Numbered from the stretch's first letter, positions 8,546 to 16,881 are shown. The stretch: 35,682 nt of DNA from Erysipelotrichaceae bacterium (GCA_017533785.1 JAFWII010000038.1:1-35682), one strand, 5' to 3'. Numbers and translations: made by a program. The notes: a model not told the origin generated them from the sequence alone.

Positions 8546-9981
8546 GTTTCTTTCCGACAGACAAGACTTTTCTGCAGATCGGTCCGTTCTCGATACAGTG
8601 GTATGCGGTGCTGATCCTGACCGGCGCCTATCTGGCTTACCGTCTTTCCCAGAACAACGCCCGCAAGGCGCATTATCCTTCCGATATCCTTGCCGACTAT
8701 TTCGTTTTCGTGCTGTGGTGCGGGATCATCGGCGCGCGTCTGTGGTACTGCGTTTTCTTTGATTTCAATTATTATTTCTCGCAGCCGCTGCGTATCCTCA
8801 AGGTCTACGAAGGCGGACTCGCGATCCACGGCGGACTGGTGGCCGGCGTTCTTTTCACGCTCTGGTACTGCCGCCGCAAGAACCTTTCCTTTTTCAAGAT
8901 GGCGGATATGATCATGCCCAACGTCCTGCTCGCCCAGGCGATCGGCCGCTGGGGCAACTTCGTCAATCAGGAAGCGCACGGCGGTGTCGTCGACGCGTCC
9001 TTCTACGACGGGATCCTTTCCTTCCTGAAGGACAGGATGTGCATCAACGGCGTTTACTATGAACCGACTTTCTTCTATGAAAGCGTGGGCTGCGTGATCG
9101 GTTTCTGTCTGATCGTCTTCCTGCTGAAACGTCATCAGAACAAGCGTGGAGATCTCTTCTGGGCATACATGATGTGGTACGGCATGCTGCGTTTCTTCAT
9201 CGAAATGAAGCGCACCGACGCTCTGATGATCGGAAATCTGAAGATGGCGCAGCTGACCTCGATCGCCGGCGTCGTGATCGGCGTATGCGGCTATATCGGC
9301 CTCTTTGAGCGTTTTCTGCCGCGGCGCAAACCGACGGTGCTGTTCGATTTTGACGGCACCCTGGTCGATACCAAGCGGGCGATCCGCCATTCCTATAAAA
9401 ACGTCCTGACCGATCACGGCAGGGCAGACCTCTTTACCGAGGAATTCCAGAACGAGATCATCGGACCTTCGCTCTGGGAGATCTTTCAGAAGTACTTCCC
9501 GGGGGAGGACAGCGATGAACTGGTAAAGGAATACCGGAAATACAACGATGAATTCCTGAAGACCGAGGCAGATCTCATGCCTTCCGCAAGAGAACTGCTG
9601 GAAGCACTGAAGAAGGACGGTTACAACGTCGGTGTCGTTTCCGTCCGTGCGCACCGTTCGATCGAACTCATCAACGATCTGCTGCAGATCGGCGACCTGA
9701 CCGGTGACTCGATCGGCTGCGACGAGGTGAAGAAGATGAAACCGGACCCGGAAGGGATCATCACCATCGTCAACCGCAACAACTGGAACCGCGACGAAGT
9801 GATCTACGTCGGCGATTCAAATTCTGACATCGAAGCCGGGAAGAATTACGGCGCCTATACCGTCGGCTATTTCGATCTGGATTCCCGCCGGCAGAAGCTT
9901 CTCGACGCAAAAGCCGATGCCTATGCCGAGGATCTTTCCGAGGTAATTGATATTGTGAAATCCTATCCTCAGCAAGTATAA
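8542..9981 (+). CDS. lgt: Lgt-PpaX fusion: prolipoprotein diacylglyceryl transferase with C-terminal HAD phosphatase
   Basis: Residues 1 to about 260 are Lgt, the membrane enzyme that transfers diacylglycerol from phosphatidylglycerol to the lipobox cysteine of prolipoproteins. Visible motifs are HGG (96-98), GRWGNFVNQE (135-144), PTFFYE (175-180) and several membrane helices. Without a stop, residues 264-479 form a complete HAD phosphatase with DFDGT (269-273), a VVSV motif-II region, KPDP and GDSNSDIEAG. This half resembles PpaX, the pyrophosphatase encoded next to hprK and lgt in Bacillus, including GPSL and EYRKYN. The two domains are joined right after the last membrane helix, which would place the phosphatase in the cytoplasm. 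ATGA overlap with hprK supports coupling. PpaX activity is inference from motifs and synteny. Confidence 0.93.
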   Translation: MSFFPTDKTFLQIGPFSIQWYAVLILTGAYLAYRLSQNNARKAHYPSDILADYFVFVLWCGIIGARLWYCVFFDFNYYFSQPLRILKVYEGGLAIHGGLVAGVLFTLWYCRRKNLSFFKMADMIMPNVLLAQAIGRWGNFVNQEAHGGVVDASFYDGILSFLKDRMCINGVYYEPTFFYESVGCVIGFCLIVFLLKRHQNKRGDLFWAYMMWYGMLRFFIEMKRTDALMIGNLKMAQLTSIAGVVIGVCGYIGLFERFLPRRKPTVLFDFDGTLVDTKRAIRHSYKNVLTDHGRADLFTEEFQNEIIGPSLWEIFQKYFPGEDSDELVKEYRKYNDEFLKTEADLMPSARELLEALKKDGYNVGVVSVRAHRSIELINDLLQIGDLTGDSIGCDEVKKMKPDPEGIITIVNRNNWNRDEVIYVGDSNSDIEAGKNYGAYTVGYFDLDSRRQKLLDAKADAYAEDLSEVIDIVKSYPQQV

Positions 9982-9982
9982 T
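9953..9982 (+). promoter_or_regulatory. Promoter for upp inside the 3' end of lgt-ppaX
   Basis: TTGTGA (9953-9958) and a perfect TATAAT (9977-9982) are 18 bp apart; the -10 box overlaps the TAA stop of the preceding gene. The expected start near 9989 leaves a short leader carrying GGAGG before the upp ATG. Confidence 0.7.
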
Positions 9983-10008
9983 AGTCTAGGACGGAGGAAT
10001 AAAATCCT

Positions 10009-10629
10009 ATGGTAACAATCTTAAATCATCCATTAATCACCCATAAGCTGACGATCATGCGCGACAAGAACACCGGAACCAAGGACTTCCGCGAGAACCT
10101 CAACGAGATCGCCGGCCTGATGGCGTATGAAGTCTGCCGTGATCTGCCGGTCAAGAAGGTCAAGGTCGAAACACCGGTCGCAAGCTGCAACACATTCGTT
10201 CTGAAGAATGACATCGTGCTGATCCCGATCCTGCGTGCCGGCCTCGGTCTCGTCAACGGCATCAATGCCCTGATCCCGACCGCCAAAGTCGGCTTCATCG
10301 GCCTCTACCGTGATGAAAAGACACTGGAACCGCATGAATATTTCGCAAAATTCCCGGATAACCTCGTAGACGCAGTCAACCTGGTCCTGGATCCGATGCT
10401 GGCTACCGGCGGCAGCGCCAACGCCGCGATCGACATGATCAAGAAGAGAGGCGCCAAGAACATCAAGCTGGTCTGCCTGGTCGGTGCGCCGGAAGGCGTA
10501 GAGGCTGTCGAAAAAGAACATCCGGATGTCGATATCTATCTGGCTGCACTCGATTCCCACCTCAACGAACACGGCTACATCGTTCCCGGTCTGGGCGATG
10601 CCGGCGACCGTATCTTCGGTACAAAATAG
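10009..10629 (+). CDS. upp: Uracil phosphoribosyltransferase
   Basis: Upp salvages uracil by joining it to PRPP to make UMP in the cytoplasm. The 206-residue protein is of standard length. It carries the PRPP-binding motif [12 protein letters not shown] (126-137), the conserved ILRAGLG segment (74-80) and the uracil-binding [13 protein letters not shown] near the C-terminus. A GGAGG site lies about 12 nt before the ATG. It has its own promoter overlapping the end of lgt-ppaX and is followed by a small hairpin with a T-run. Confidence 0.97.
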   Translation: MVTILNHPLITHKLTIMRDKNTGTKDFRENLNEIAGLMAYEVCRDLPVKKVKVETPVASCNTFVLKNDIVLIPILRAGLGLVNGINALIPTAKVGFIGLYRDEKTLEPHEYFAKFPDNLVDAVNLVLDPMLATGGSANAAIDMIKKRGAKNIKLVCLVGAPEGVEAVEKEHPDVDIYLAALDSHLNEHGYIVPGLGDAGDRIFGTK

Positions 10630-10650
10630 AGCTTTTACAGCTCTTTTTTT
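10628..10650 (+). terminator. Weak Rho-independent terminator after upp
   Basis: AGAGC (10628-10632) pairs with GCTCT (10640-10644) around a 7-nt loop, followed by a run of Ts to 10650. The 5-bp stem is short, so read-through into the HAD gene 7 nt downstream is likely. Confidence 0.6.
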
Positions 10651-10656
10651 GGATGT

Positions 10657-11313
10657 ATGCTGAAGGGTATATGTTTTGATTTCGACGGAGTCCTGTTTGA
10701 CTCCGAGAAGATCCATCATTTCGAGAACTGCGCTTTTATGGAGAGCGAAGGCCTTTTCTATGAGGAACAGTGGCTGATCGAACTTGTCGGCACCGATCCC
10801 AAGAAAAACGTCTGGCTCGATATCTATGAGAAAGCCGGACCAAAATGCAGCTATGAGGAATTCATGGGCAGACTGGACGCCTTCCTGCGCGAGCGGGGAA
10901 AGTTCAACGACGTCGCGCACGCTCTGTTCCCCGGCGTGAAGGAAGCCCTTCAGAAAGCCAGGGGAGCAGGAATCAAACTGGCCCTCGCTTCCTCCTCGCC
11001 GCTCAGCTATCTCGAGGAGAACACAAAAAAAGCAGGGATCTATTCCTGCTTTGACTGCATGTATTCCGGCAGGGATCTGAAGGATCCGAAACCGGCCCCG
11101 GATATCTATCTCAACTGTGCTTCCGCGCTGCAGCTGCAGAGCGGAGAATGCGCAGTCATCGAAGATTCTTATTACGGGATCCTGGCCGGCAAGCGCGCCG
11201 GGATGAAGGTGATCGCGATCCGCGACGACTATTTCGGTCTGGACCAGACGCTGGCTGACCGTATCGTGGAAAGCGTTCCCGAAGCTATTGATTTTCTGCT
11301 TTCCTCTTTTTGA
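10657..11313 (+). CDS. HAD-superfamily hydrolase, beta-phosphoglucomutase-like
   Basis: The 218-residue protein has the HAD core: nucleophile motif DFDGVLFDSE (8-17), an LASSS motif II, the lysine in DPKPAPDIY and the acidic motif EDSYYGILAGKRAG. A helical cap follows motif I, as in the phosphatase/phosphomutase branch that includes beta-phosphoglucomutase and small sugar-phosphate phosphatases. The substrate cannot be deduced. There is no good ribosome site before the ATG; it sits just after the upp terminator T-run and probably depends on read-through. The 3' end overlaps the opposite-strand gene by 29 nt. Confidence 0.88.
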   Translation: MLKGICFDFDGVLFDSEKIHHFENCAFMESEGLFYEEQWLIELVGTDPKKNVWLDIYEKAGPKCSYEEFMGRLDAFLRERGKFNDVAHALFPGVKEALQKARGAGIKLALASSSPLSYLEENTKKAGIYSCFDCMYSGRDLKDPKPAPDIYLNCASALQLQSGECAVIEDSYYGILAGKRAGMKVIAIRDDYFGLDQTLADRIVESVPEAIDFLLSSF

Positions 11314-11821
11314 AGAAGGCGATCAGACAGGCGAAAGCCAGAGCTGCGGCTCCTGCTGCGAGCACGAAGTTGAGCACCAGGACCACCGTGTCATACTGGT
11401 TGACGATGGCATTGAAAACGACAACGAAGGCCAGCATCAGGGAAACCAGGAAGGCGCTCAGCAGACGGCCGTAGGACAGCCGCTGCGCCAGTGAATCGGT
11501 ATAAGGGACGGTCTTCGGACGTTTGAAGCCTTCATCGACCGCAAGCTTGGGAAGATATCTCTTATAGAAGACATAGCTCATCACGCCCCAGATCCCCAGG
11601 CCGATGACCAGGCCGATCCAGAAGTTGCTGGTGAGGATCGCGCCGGTGTAGCCGAATGCGAAAGCCAGGAAATGGCGGATGGAGAGATAGTTGTAAGCGC
11701 GGACATTCTCGTTGCGGATGATGTAATTCTGATCAGTAAGACGGTCGTAATAGATCGTCTTTTTGTTGTGGATATAGATATTGCGCCCTGCGACCAGAGG
11801 CTTATCAGTGAGACCGGCCAT
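11285..11821 (-). CDS. Small multi-pass membrane protein of unknown function
   Basis: The start chosen (complement of 11819-11821, product beginning MAGLTDKP) has GAGGGAG about 8 nt upstream; a longer form starting 11 codons earlier has no ribosome site. The 178-residue product has an N-terminal soluble part of about 50 residues rich in Tyr and Asn, then two closely spaced hydrophobic stretches (about residues 52-85), a polar loop, two more hydrophobic helices (about 118-165) and a basic tail (KKRK). This predicts four membrane helices. I do not recognise the family. It is monocistronic, convergent with the HAD gene and divergent from the Nudix gene. Confidence 0.8.
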   Translation of the reverse strand: MAGLTDKPLVAGRNIYIHNKKTIYYDRLTDQNYIIRNENVRAYNYLSIRHFLAFAFGYTGAILTSNFWIGLVIGLGIWGVMSYVFYKRYLPKLAVDEGFKRPKTVPYTDSLAQRLSYGRLLSAFLVSLMLAFVVVFNAIVNQYDTVVLVLNFVLAAGAAALAFACLIAFFKKRKAENQ

Positions 11822-11863
11822 AAAAAAACTCCCTCTTTCAGAAACGATATACACTAAATATAC

Positions 11864-11895
11864 AACAATTGTTTTGGAGAGAGAAGTGCTATAAT
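11864..11895 (+). promoter_or_regulatory. Extended -10 promoter for the Nudix-TPR pair, with palindrome
   Basis: TGCTATAAT (11887-11895) is an extended -10 element with a perfect hexamer; no good -35 is seen. A 10-bp palindrome AACAATTGTT (11864-11873) lies just upstream, in the spacer shared with the divergent membrane-protein gene, and could be an operator. AT-rich sequence on the other strand could hold the divergent promoter, but no box stands out. Confidence 0.6.
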
Positions 11896-11914
11896 GGCAG
11901 AAAGAGGTCAGTGA

Positions 11915-12439
11915 ATGGAAAAAAGAATCAACGGAAAAACGATCTATTCAGGCCGGGTCATTGAGGTCGTCTGCGACGATGTCGGGCTCGATGACGGCAG
12001 AACTGCACTGCGGGAGATCGTCTATCACCGCGGCGGCTGCTGCATCGCTCTGCGTGACCCGGAAGACGATAAATACTACATGGTGCGCCAGTACCGCTAT
12101 GCCCAGCAGACCGAGATGCTCGAATTCTGCGCCGGCAAGATGGAGAAGGGAGAAGACCCGTCAGTTACGATCTTAAGGGAATGCGAGGAAGAACTCGGCG
12201 TGACCGCCGAGAACGTCCGCAGCTTCGGCTATATCGCTCCGACCTGCGGCTATTCCTCCGAAAAGATCTATCTGTTCACCGGTGACAAAGGAAAGAATGT
12301 CGGCATGCATCTCGATGAGGATGAGCAGATCGAGCCGGAGAAGTACTCTCTGGACGAGATCGAGGAGATGATCTTCCGCGGCGAGATCTTCGACGCCAAG
12401 ACGATCGCCCTGGTGTACCGTCTGAGGGCCGGACGATGA
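11915..12439 (+). CDS. Nudix hydrolase, ADP-ribose pyrophosphatase type
   Basis: The 174-residue protein matches the NudF/ADP-ribose pyrophosphatase group, which splits ADP-ribose to AMP and ribose 5-phosphate. The Nudix box runs from G74 to V96 (GKMEKGE, then RECEEELGV) and contains all metal-binding glutamates. The upstream VRQYRYA and downstream PTCGYSSEKIYLF segments are typical of this group. An AGAGG site precedes the ATG by about 8 nt. The gene ends in an ATGA overlap with the TPR-like gene. Substrate assignment rests on flanking motifs and is probable rather than certain. Confidence 0.9.
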   Translation: MEKRINGKTIYSGRVIEVVCDDVGLDDGRTALREIVYHRGGCCIALRDPEDDKYYMVRQYRYAQQTEMLEFCAGKMEKGEDPSVTILRECEEELGVTAENVRSFGYIAPTCGYSSEKIYLFTGDKGKNVGMHLDEDEQIEPEKYSLDEIEEMIFRGEIFDAKTIALVYRLRAGR

Positions 12440-13230
12440 ATCGTTTCGAAGAGTTGCTGGAGGATACCCTGTATCTGGAGATCCCGGCAGCGCGCATCTA
12501 CTTTACCGGCTTCTTCAAGATCGAGAACGAGGAGAAGTACGAGTTCGACGACCGCATGAGCGAAGCCAACGTCAGCGCGCTCCGCTATCTGTTCGAGAGC
12601 GAGGATGAGCTGGAAGCCCGTGTCGACGAGGCGTTGGAGATCGATCCGCTCTGTATCGAAGCCTGGTATATCCTGCACAAACTGTCGGAGGAAGAGGAGA
12701 ATCATCATCTTCTGCGCCGCTGGCTGGCGCTGTCCAAGGACTATGCCGGCTTCAATGAATACGAAAAGGACAATTACCGCTTTATCCTGATGCGTCATGC
12801 CGATTATCTTGCCGCGATCCACAACGTGCATAAAGCACTCAGTGTGCTGGATCTTCTGAGCGGGCTCGAGGGCACCCGGCAGGGGCTGGTGGAGATGTAT
12901 GCCATATGCTACGCGACCCTGGAAAGAGGGGAGGAGTTCTATCAGCTCTATCTCGATACCGAATTCAATTCCCTTTTCCAATATCTGATGCTGATCGTGA
13001 CGCTGCTGAAGGAAGAGAACTTCCTGAAAGCGGAGGAAGTCTGCCGGGATATGATCGAAGTCTATCCGCTGAGCATCTTCCTCGATCATCCCCAGGATCT
13101 GGCGGATGATGAATCCAAGGAGGCGGAGACGTTCTTCAATACCCTGGATTTCATCTATGACCATCTGCTTTCGGTCGAGGATTTCTTCCCCTGGTTCACA
13201 GAGACGAAAAAGACAGCGAGGTATTCCTAG
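12436..13230 (+). CDS. Acidic helical-repeat (TPR-like) protein
   Basis: The 264-residue product is almost entirely helical and acidic, with repeated pairs of amphipathic helices such as ALEIDPLCIEAWYILHKL and KALSVLDLLSGLEGTRQG that look like degenerate tetratricopeptide repeats. The spacing is irregular, so I call it TPR-like only. There is no signal peptide or membrane segment, so it is probably a cytoplasmic protein-protein interaction scaffold. It is translationally coupled to the Nudix gene (ATGA at 12436-12439) and followed immediately by a terminator. The function is unknown. Confidence 0.8.
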   Translation: MNRFEELLEDTLYLEIPAARIYFTGFFKIENEEKYEFDDRMSEANVSALRYLFESEDELEARVDEALEIDPLCIEAWYILHKLSEEEENHHLLRRWLALSKDYAGFNEYEKDNYRFILMRHADYLAAIHNVHKALSVLDLLSGLEGTRQGLVEMYAICYATLERGEEFYQLYLDTEFNSLFQYLMLIVTLLKEENFLKAEEVCRDMIEVYPLSIFLDHPQDLADDESKEAETFFNTLDFIYDHLLSVEDFFPWFTETKKTARYS

Positions 13231-13243
13231 CCGTCTTTTTTTT
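13207..13243 (+). terminator. Rho-independent terminator overlapping the TPR-like gene end
   Basis: AAAAAGAC (13207-13214) pairs with GTCTTTTT (13233-13240); two further inner GC pairs lie beyond one mismatch, and Ts continue to 13243. The 5' arm is inside the coding region of the TPR-like gene. Confidence 0.75.
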
Positions 13244-13280
13244 GTGTTCCGGCAGTGCCGCTGCCGGCAGTCTTTCCACT

Positions 13281-13308
13281 TTTGCGTGCATGGCGGATGA
13301 TGTATAAT
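13281..13308 (+). promoter_or_regulatory. Promoter of the tmk operon, predicted leaderless
   Basis: A perfect TATAAT (13303-13308) is followed by six bases and the ATG at 13315. The -35 region is poor (TTTGCG at 13281-13286, 16 bp spacing). No Shine-Dalgarno site precedes the ATG. Confidence 0.6.
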
Positions 13309-13314
13309 AGAGCC

Positions 13315-13626
13315 ATGAAAAGGATGGAACTTCGTGATTTTTCTTTTGACGATCTGAAAGAAGAACCGGAAATGCTGAATGCAGTCTATCTTTGCGAAGG
13401 CAAGGAAGACAGGTATGCGTTGCTGAGAGTTGAGGACTATGAACTTCTGGTCCAGGCCTATTACGAAGCAGCGGTCAATGACCCGCTGCGTTTCAGCAAG
13501 CCTGCCGAGATCCGGATTATTCCCCAGGGCAATATCGAACTCGACGAGGACGAATATGAGGATCTGAAAAAACAGGTCCTGGACGCGCTGGAAAAGACAC
13601 TGAAACCGAAGCGGAAGCTGAATTAA
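13315..13626 (+). CDS. Small acidic protein of unknown function heading the tmk operon
   Basis: I place the start at 13315 (MKRMELRDFSFDD). The upstream extension to 13255 would precede the TATAAT at 13303 and encodes an unlikely mix of residues. The 103-residue product is acidic, with a central segment AVYLCEGKEDRYALLRVEDYELLVQAYYEAA and a charged C-terminal helix. It has a length and look similar to small DUF1292-type proteins, but I do not see enough to assign it. It ends exactly where tmk begins (stop 13624-13626, ATG 13627), so it is the first gene of the replication/tRNA/rRNA maintenance operon. Confidence 0.75.
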   Translation: MKRMELRDFSFDDLKEEPEMLNAVYLCEGKEDRYALLRVEDYELLVQAYYEAAVNDPLRFSKPAEIRIIPQGNIELDEDEYEDLKKQVLDALEKTLKPKRKLN

Positions 13627-14259
13627 ATGAATAAAGGACTTTTTATCACACTGGAAGGGCCGGACGGTTCCGGCAAGACAACGATCGCCACGGCGATCGT
13701 AAAAAAGCTCGAGGAACAGGGCTGGGAAGTCGTGCACACCCGTGAACCGGGCGGCGTCAGGATCGCGGAAGAGATCCGCAACGTGATCCTGGATCCTGAG
13801 AATACTGAAATGGACGTCAAGACGGAGGCGCTGCTCTACGCGGCCAGCCGCCGTCAGCATCTGACCGAGAAAGTGATCCCGGCGCTGCGGGAAAACAAGG
13901 TCGTGCTCTGCGAGCGCTTCCTGGATTCCTCGCTTGCCTACCAGGGCTTTGGCCGGGAGATCGGCTTCGACGCCGTCTATGAGATCAACCGTTTCGCGAT
14001 CGGTTCCTATATGCCGGATCTTACCCTGTATCTGGATATCGATGAGGAAAAAGGTCTGGAACGTATCAAGGACCGTTCCTTCAAGGACCGTCTGGATGTG
14101 GAAAGCGTCGCTTTCCATCACCGCGTGGTCCAGGGATATAAGGAAGTGCTGAAGCGCTTCCCTGAACGGATCCGCATCGTGAATGCCGATCAGACCGTCG
14201 AAGAAGTCCTGCATGACTGCATGCAGATCATTGAGGAGGCATTGAATGGCGATCGTTAG
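13627..14259 (+). CDS. tmk: Thymidylate kinase
   Basis: Tmk phosphorylates dTMP to dTDP for DNA synthesis. The 210-residue protein has the P-loop GPDGSGKT (11-18), TREPGG (38-43), the CERFLDSSLAYQG segment and the lid-region arginines (ERIKDRSFKDR). The start directly follows the previous stop. The downstream gene holB overlaps by 14 nt. In Bacillus, darA and yaaR lie between tmk and holB; both are absent here. Confidence 0.96.
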   Translation: MNKGLFITLEGPDGSGKTTIATAIVKKLEEQGWEVVHTREPGGVRIAEEIRNVILDPENTEMDVKTEALLYAASRRQHLTEKVIPALRENKVVLCERFLDSSLAYQGFGREIGFDAVYEINRFAIGSYMPDLTLYLDIDEEKGLERIKDRSFKDRLDVESVAFHHRVVQGYKEVLKRFPERIRIVNADQTVEEVLHDCMQIIEEALNGDR

Positions 14260-15196
14260 ATCCGAAACGATCGCTTTTCGACTGCTGAACAACGCTCTGC
14301 GTTCCAAAAAGATCGCGCAGATCTATCTTTTCTACGGCGGGGATACAGAGACCAGAAAGGATACCGCACTGGCGTTTCTGGCCGGTGTCATCGGCGGCAG
14401 GGATGCTCTGCCGGAAGAAAACGATCCGCTCTATCAGCGTCTGCGCAGCGGCACCTGCGCGGATTTCTATTATCTGAGCGGACGCGACGAGACCCTGAAG
14501 ACCGACCAGCTGAAAGACCTGATCCGCGAGCTTCAGCGCACGGCGCTCGAGGCGACCGGACGCAAAGGCTACCTGATCGAGAATATCAACAACTCTTCGG
14601 ACAAGGTCTATAACCAGATCCTGAAGTTCATGGAGGAAACGCCCGGCGAGAACACCTTCGGGGTGCTGCTCAGCGATCACATCGATTCGCTGCTGCCGAC
14701 GATCGTTTCACGCTGTGAACGCATTCCGTTCCCGAAAGCGGACAGAAAGGAACTGAAGTCCCTGTATCTGGCGGACGGCTTTGAAGAAAGCGACGCCCGC
14801 ATACTGAGTGAGATCACCGATGTCTACCGTAAGCGCGGTCTGAACGATCCTGCCTATCTCGGAGCCAGAGACCTGTTCGCATCCGTTCTGGAAGAGGATC
14901 TGACTTCGCTGCCGGTCCGTCTCAGCCGGGATTTCTTCCCCCGTTTTGCCAGGGAAGACCGTTCGGTCCTCATCGATTCGCTGCAGCTCTATGCCTCGCT
15001 GCTGAATCAGGGGATCCTGCAGGACGGTTGCTTCCTGCCGGAAGAGGAAAAAAGAAAGATCTGTTCTCTTTCTCAGAAAGAAAAGAAAGTATATATAGAG
15101 AGCGCCCAGGAAGTGCTGCGTTATCTGAACGGTCCGCTGGATCTGAAACTGCTGATGGACCATCACGCATACTGCCTGATGCGCAGGGAGGTTTAA
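14246..15196 (+). CDS. holB: DNA polymerase III subunit delta'
   Basis: Delta-prime is the structural arm of the clamp-loader complex that places the beta sliding clamp on DNA. The 316-residue protein has the AAA+ layout with a degenerate P-loop (GGDTETRKDT, about 31-40), a conserved ALEATGRKGYLIENI strand region, NQILKFMEETP and the sensor-1 motif TIVSRCE (SRC, about 152-158). Loss of a functional P-loop is expected for delta-prime. The start lies inside tmk with a GAGGAGG site upstream, and the position between tmk and ricT is conserved in Bacillota. The C-terminal half is divergent. Confidence 0.9.
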   Translation: MAIVRSETIAFRLLNNALRSKKIAQIYLFYGGDTETRKDTALAFLAGVIGGRDALPEENDPLYQRLRSGTCADFYYLSGRDETLKTDQLKDLIRELQRTALEATGRKGYLIENINNSSDKVYNQILKFMEETPGENTFGVLLSDHIDSLLPTIVSRCERIPFPKADRKELKSLYLADGFEESDARILSEITDVYRKRGLNDPAYLGARDLFASVLEEDLTSLPVRLSRDFFPRFAREDRSVLIDSLQLYASLLNQGILQDGCFLPEEEKRKICSLSQKEKKVYIESAQEVLRYLNGPLDLKLLMDHHAYCLMRREV

Positions 15197-15197
15197 C

Positions 15198-16064
15198 ATG
15201 TCGGAAAGACAGGAAAAATACGTAGCTGTTCGCTTCGAACAGACAAATAAGGCATACACATTCTCCTGCGGGGATATGCCTTTGAATACCCATGATAAAG
15301 TCGTCGTTGAGACCAAACGCGGCATGGAGATCGGCGAAGTCATCTCCCAGCCGGCGGAGGAAAGCGGACTCAGCAGCGATATGGAGATCAAACCGGTCCT
15401 TCATGTCGCGACCGAGGAAGAGCTCGACGCCTATCAGCGCAACAAAGCCGAGGCGAAAAACGCCAAGAAGATCGCCCAGGGCGAAGCGGATGAGCTCGGT
15501 CTGCAGATGAACTTCATCACTGCGGAATATACGCTCGACCGTTCCAAGATCACCCTGACCTATCTGGCGGACAGCCGTGTCGATTTCCGTGAACTGCTGA
15601 AAAAGCTCGCATCCAGACTGCGCTGCCGTATCGATCTGCGGCAGGTCGGTGCCCGCGACAAGGCCAAGATGGTCGGCGGCATCGGCGTCTGTGGACGGGA
15701 GCTCTGCTGTTCGAAATTCATCGATGAATTCGAGCGTATCTCGATCAATATGGCCAAGAACCAGCTTCTGGCTCTGAATATCGCGAAGCTCAGCGGTCAC
15801 TGCGGCGCGCTGATGTGCTGTCTGCGCTTCGAGGATGATGCCTACAAGGAACTGCGCCGCGGTCTGCCGAAACTGAACGCGCGTGTCGAATACGAAGGCG
15901 ACAGCTATCATGTCACCGCGATGAATGTCATGGACCGCACCTGCAAACTTGAGAACCGGGAAGCCACACTGTACCTGACGCTGGACGACCTGATCAAAAA
16001 AGGAAAGTTTAAGAAGGCAAATGAAAAAGAAGGAAACGCCGAATCCAAAGACGCAGCCGAGTAA
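15198..16064 (+). CDS. ricT: RicT (YaaT) PSP1-domain regulator of RNA processing
   Basis: RicT (YaaT) forms the RicA-RicF-RicT complex that binds iron-sulfur clusters and directs RNase Y-dependent maturation of some mRNAs in Bacillus. The 288-residue protein shows the PSP1 domain and the conserved cysteine set: C143, C165, C170, C171, C202, C207 and C208 (CGRELCC and HCGALMCC motifs). GGGAGG sits before the ATG, one base after the holB stop region. The C-terminal 40 residues are Lys/Glu/Asn-rich and are encoded over the start of rsmI (44-nt overlap). Partners ricA and ricF are not in the window. Known function is transferred from Bacillus. Confidence 0.94.
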   Translation: MSERQEKYVAVRFEQTNKAYTFSCGDMPLNTHDKVVVETKRGMEIGEVISQPAEESGLSSDMEIKPVLHVATEEELDAYQRNKAEAKNAKKIAQGEADELGLQMNFITAEYTLDRSKITLTYLADSRVDFRELLKKLASRLRCRIDLRQVGARDKAKMVGGIGVCGRELCCSKFIDEFERISINMAKNQLLALNIAKLSGHCGALMCCLRFEDDAYKELRRGLPKLNARVEYEGDSYHVTAMNVMDRTCKLENREATLYLTLDDLIKKGKFKKANEKEGNAESKDAAE

Positions 16065-16881
16065 GGGAAACCTGTATCTGGTCGCGACGCCGATCGGCAA
16101 TCTGGAAGAGATGAGCCCGCGCGCTATCCGGATCCTGAACGAAGCTGCCTGTATCGCCTGCGAGGATACCCGCACATCCGGCGTGCTGCTGAAGCATTTC
16201 GGGATCTCTACGCCGACCCGCAGCTATCACAACTTCAACGAGGAAGACTCCAGCCGTGTTCTGATCGGGATGCTGGAAGAGGGGAAGGATATCGCCCTGA
16301 TCTCCGACGCCGGGTATCCGCTGATGTCCGATCCCGGCTATACCCTGGTCCAAAGAGCGATCGAAAACGGGATCACGATCATTCCCGTCAGCGGCGCTCA
16401 CGCTGCCGTCAATGCTTTGATCGCGTCCGGTCTGCCGACCGAACACTATCTTTTCTATGGTTTTCTGCCTTCCAAAAGAGGGGATGCCGCGAAGGAACTG
16501 AAAAAGCTCGTTTCCTATCCGTATACGCTCGTATTCTACGAAGCGCCTCACCGCATCCTTTCGACTCTGGAACTGATGAACGAGATCCTCGGTGACCGTC
16601 CGGCGACTGTCGCCAGGGAACTTACGAAACTTCATGAGGAATATATCCGCTCGACGCTTGGCGAGCTCGCGAAACGGGACAGCTACCGCGGCGAACTGGT
16701 CGTCGTCGTAGCCGGAAAGAAGGAAGAACCTTCGCAGATGTCTCCGGAAGAACTGCTGCAGCGCATGGAGGAAGCCATCGCGGGCGGCATGTCGACCAAA
16801 GAGGCTGCTGCCGCTGTCGCCGAAGAGAGCGGCTGCTCCAAGAACAAGCTCTATAACGAATACCTGAAAGCAAAACAGTAA
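16021..16881 (+). CDS. rsmI: 16S rRNA (cytidine-1402-2'-O)-methyltransferase RsmI
   Basis: RsmI 2'-O-methylates C1402 in the decoding centre of 16S rRNA using S-adenosylmethionine. The 286-residue protein shows the family motifs LVATPIGNLEEMSPRA (19-34), EDTR, SDAGYPLMSDPG and the FYEAPHR segment. The start at 16021 (MKKKETPNPK) has AAGAAGG (about 16012-16018) upstream. It overlaps ricT by 44 nt; a later start is not obvious because the next Met is inside the SAM-binding region. In Bacillus, yabA lies between ricT and rsmI; it is missing here. Confidence 0.95.
   Translation: MKKKETPNPKTQPSKGNLYLVATPIGNLEEMSPRAIRILNEAACIACEDTRTSGVLLKHFGISTPTRSYHNFNEEDSSRVLIGMLEEGKDIALISDAGYPLMSDPGYTLVQRAIENGITIIPVSGAHAAVNALIASGLPTEHYLFYGFLPSKRGDAAKELKKLVSYPYTLVFYEAPHRILSTLELMNEILGDRPATVARELTKLHEEYIRSTLGELAKRDSYRGELVVVVAGKKEEPSQMSPEELLQRMEEAIAGGMSTKEAAAAVAEESGCSKNKLYNEYLKAKQ

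Noticed and set aside
12268..14307. A 679-codon minus-strand open frame opposite the TPR-like gene and tmk
   Set aside because: It has no recognisable motif, crosses an operon boundary with terminator and promoter, and is antisense to confident genes.
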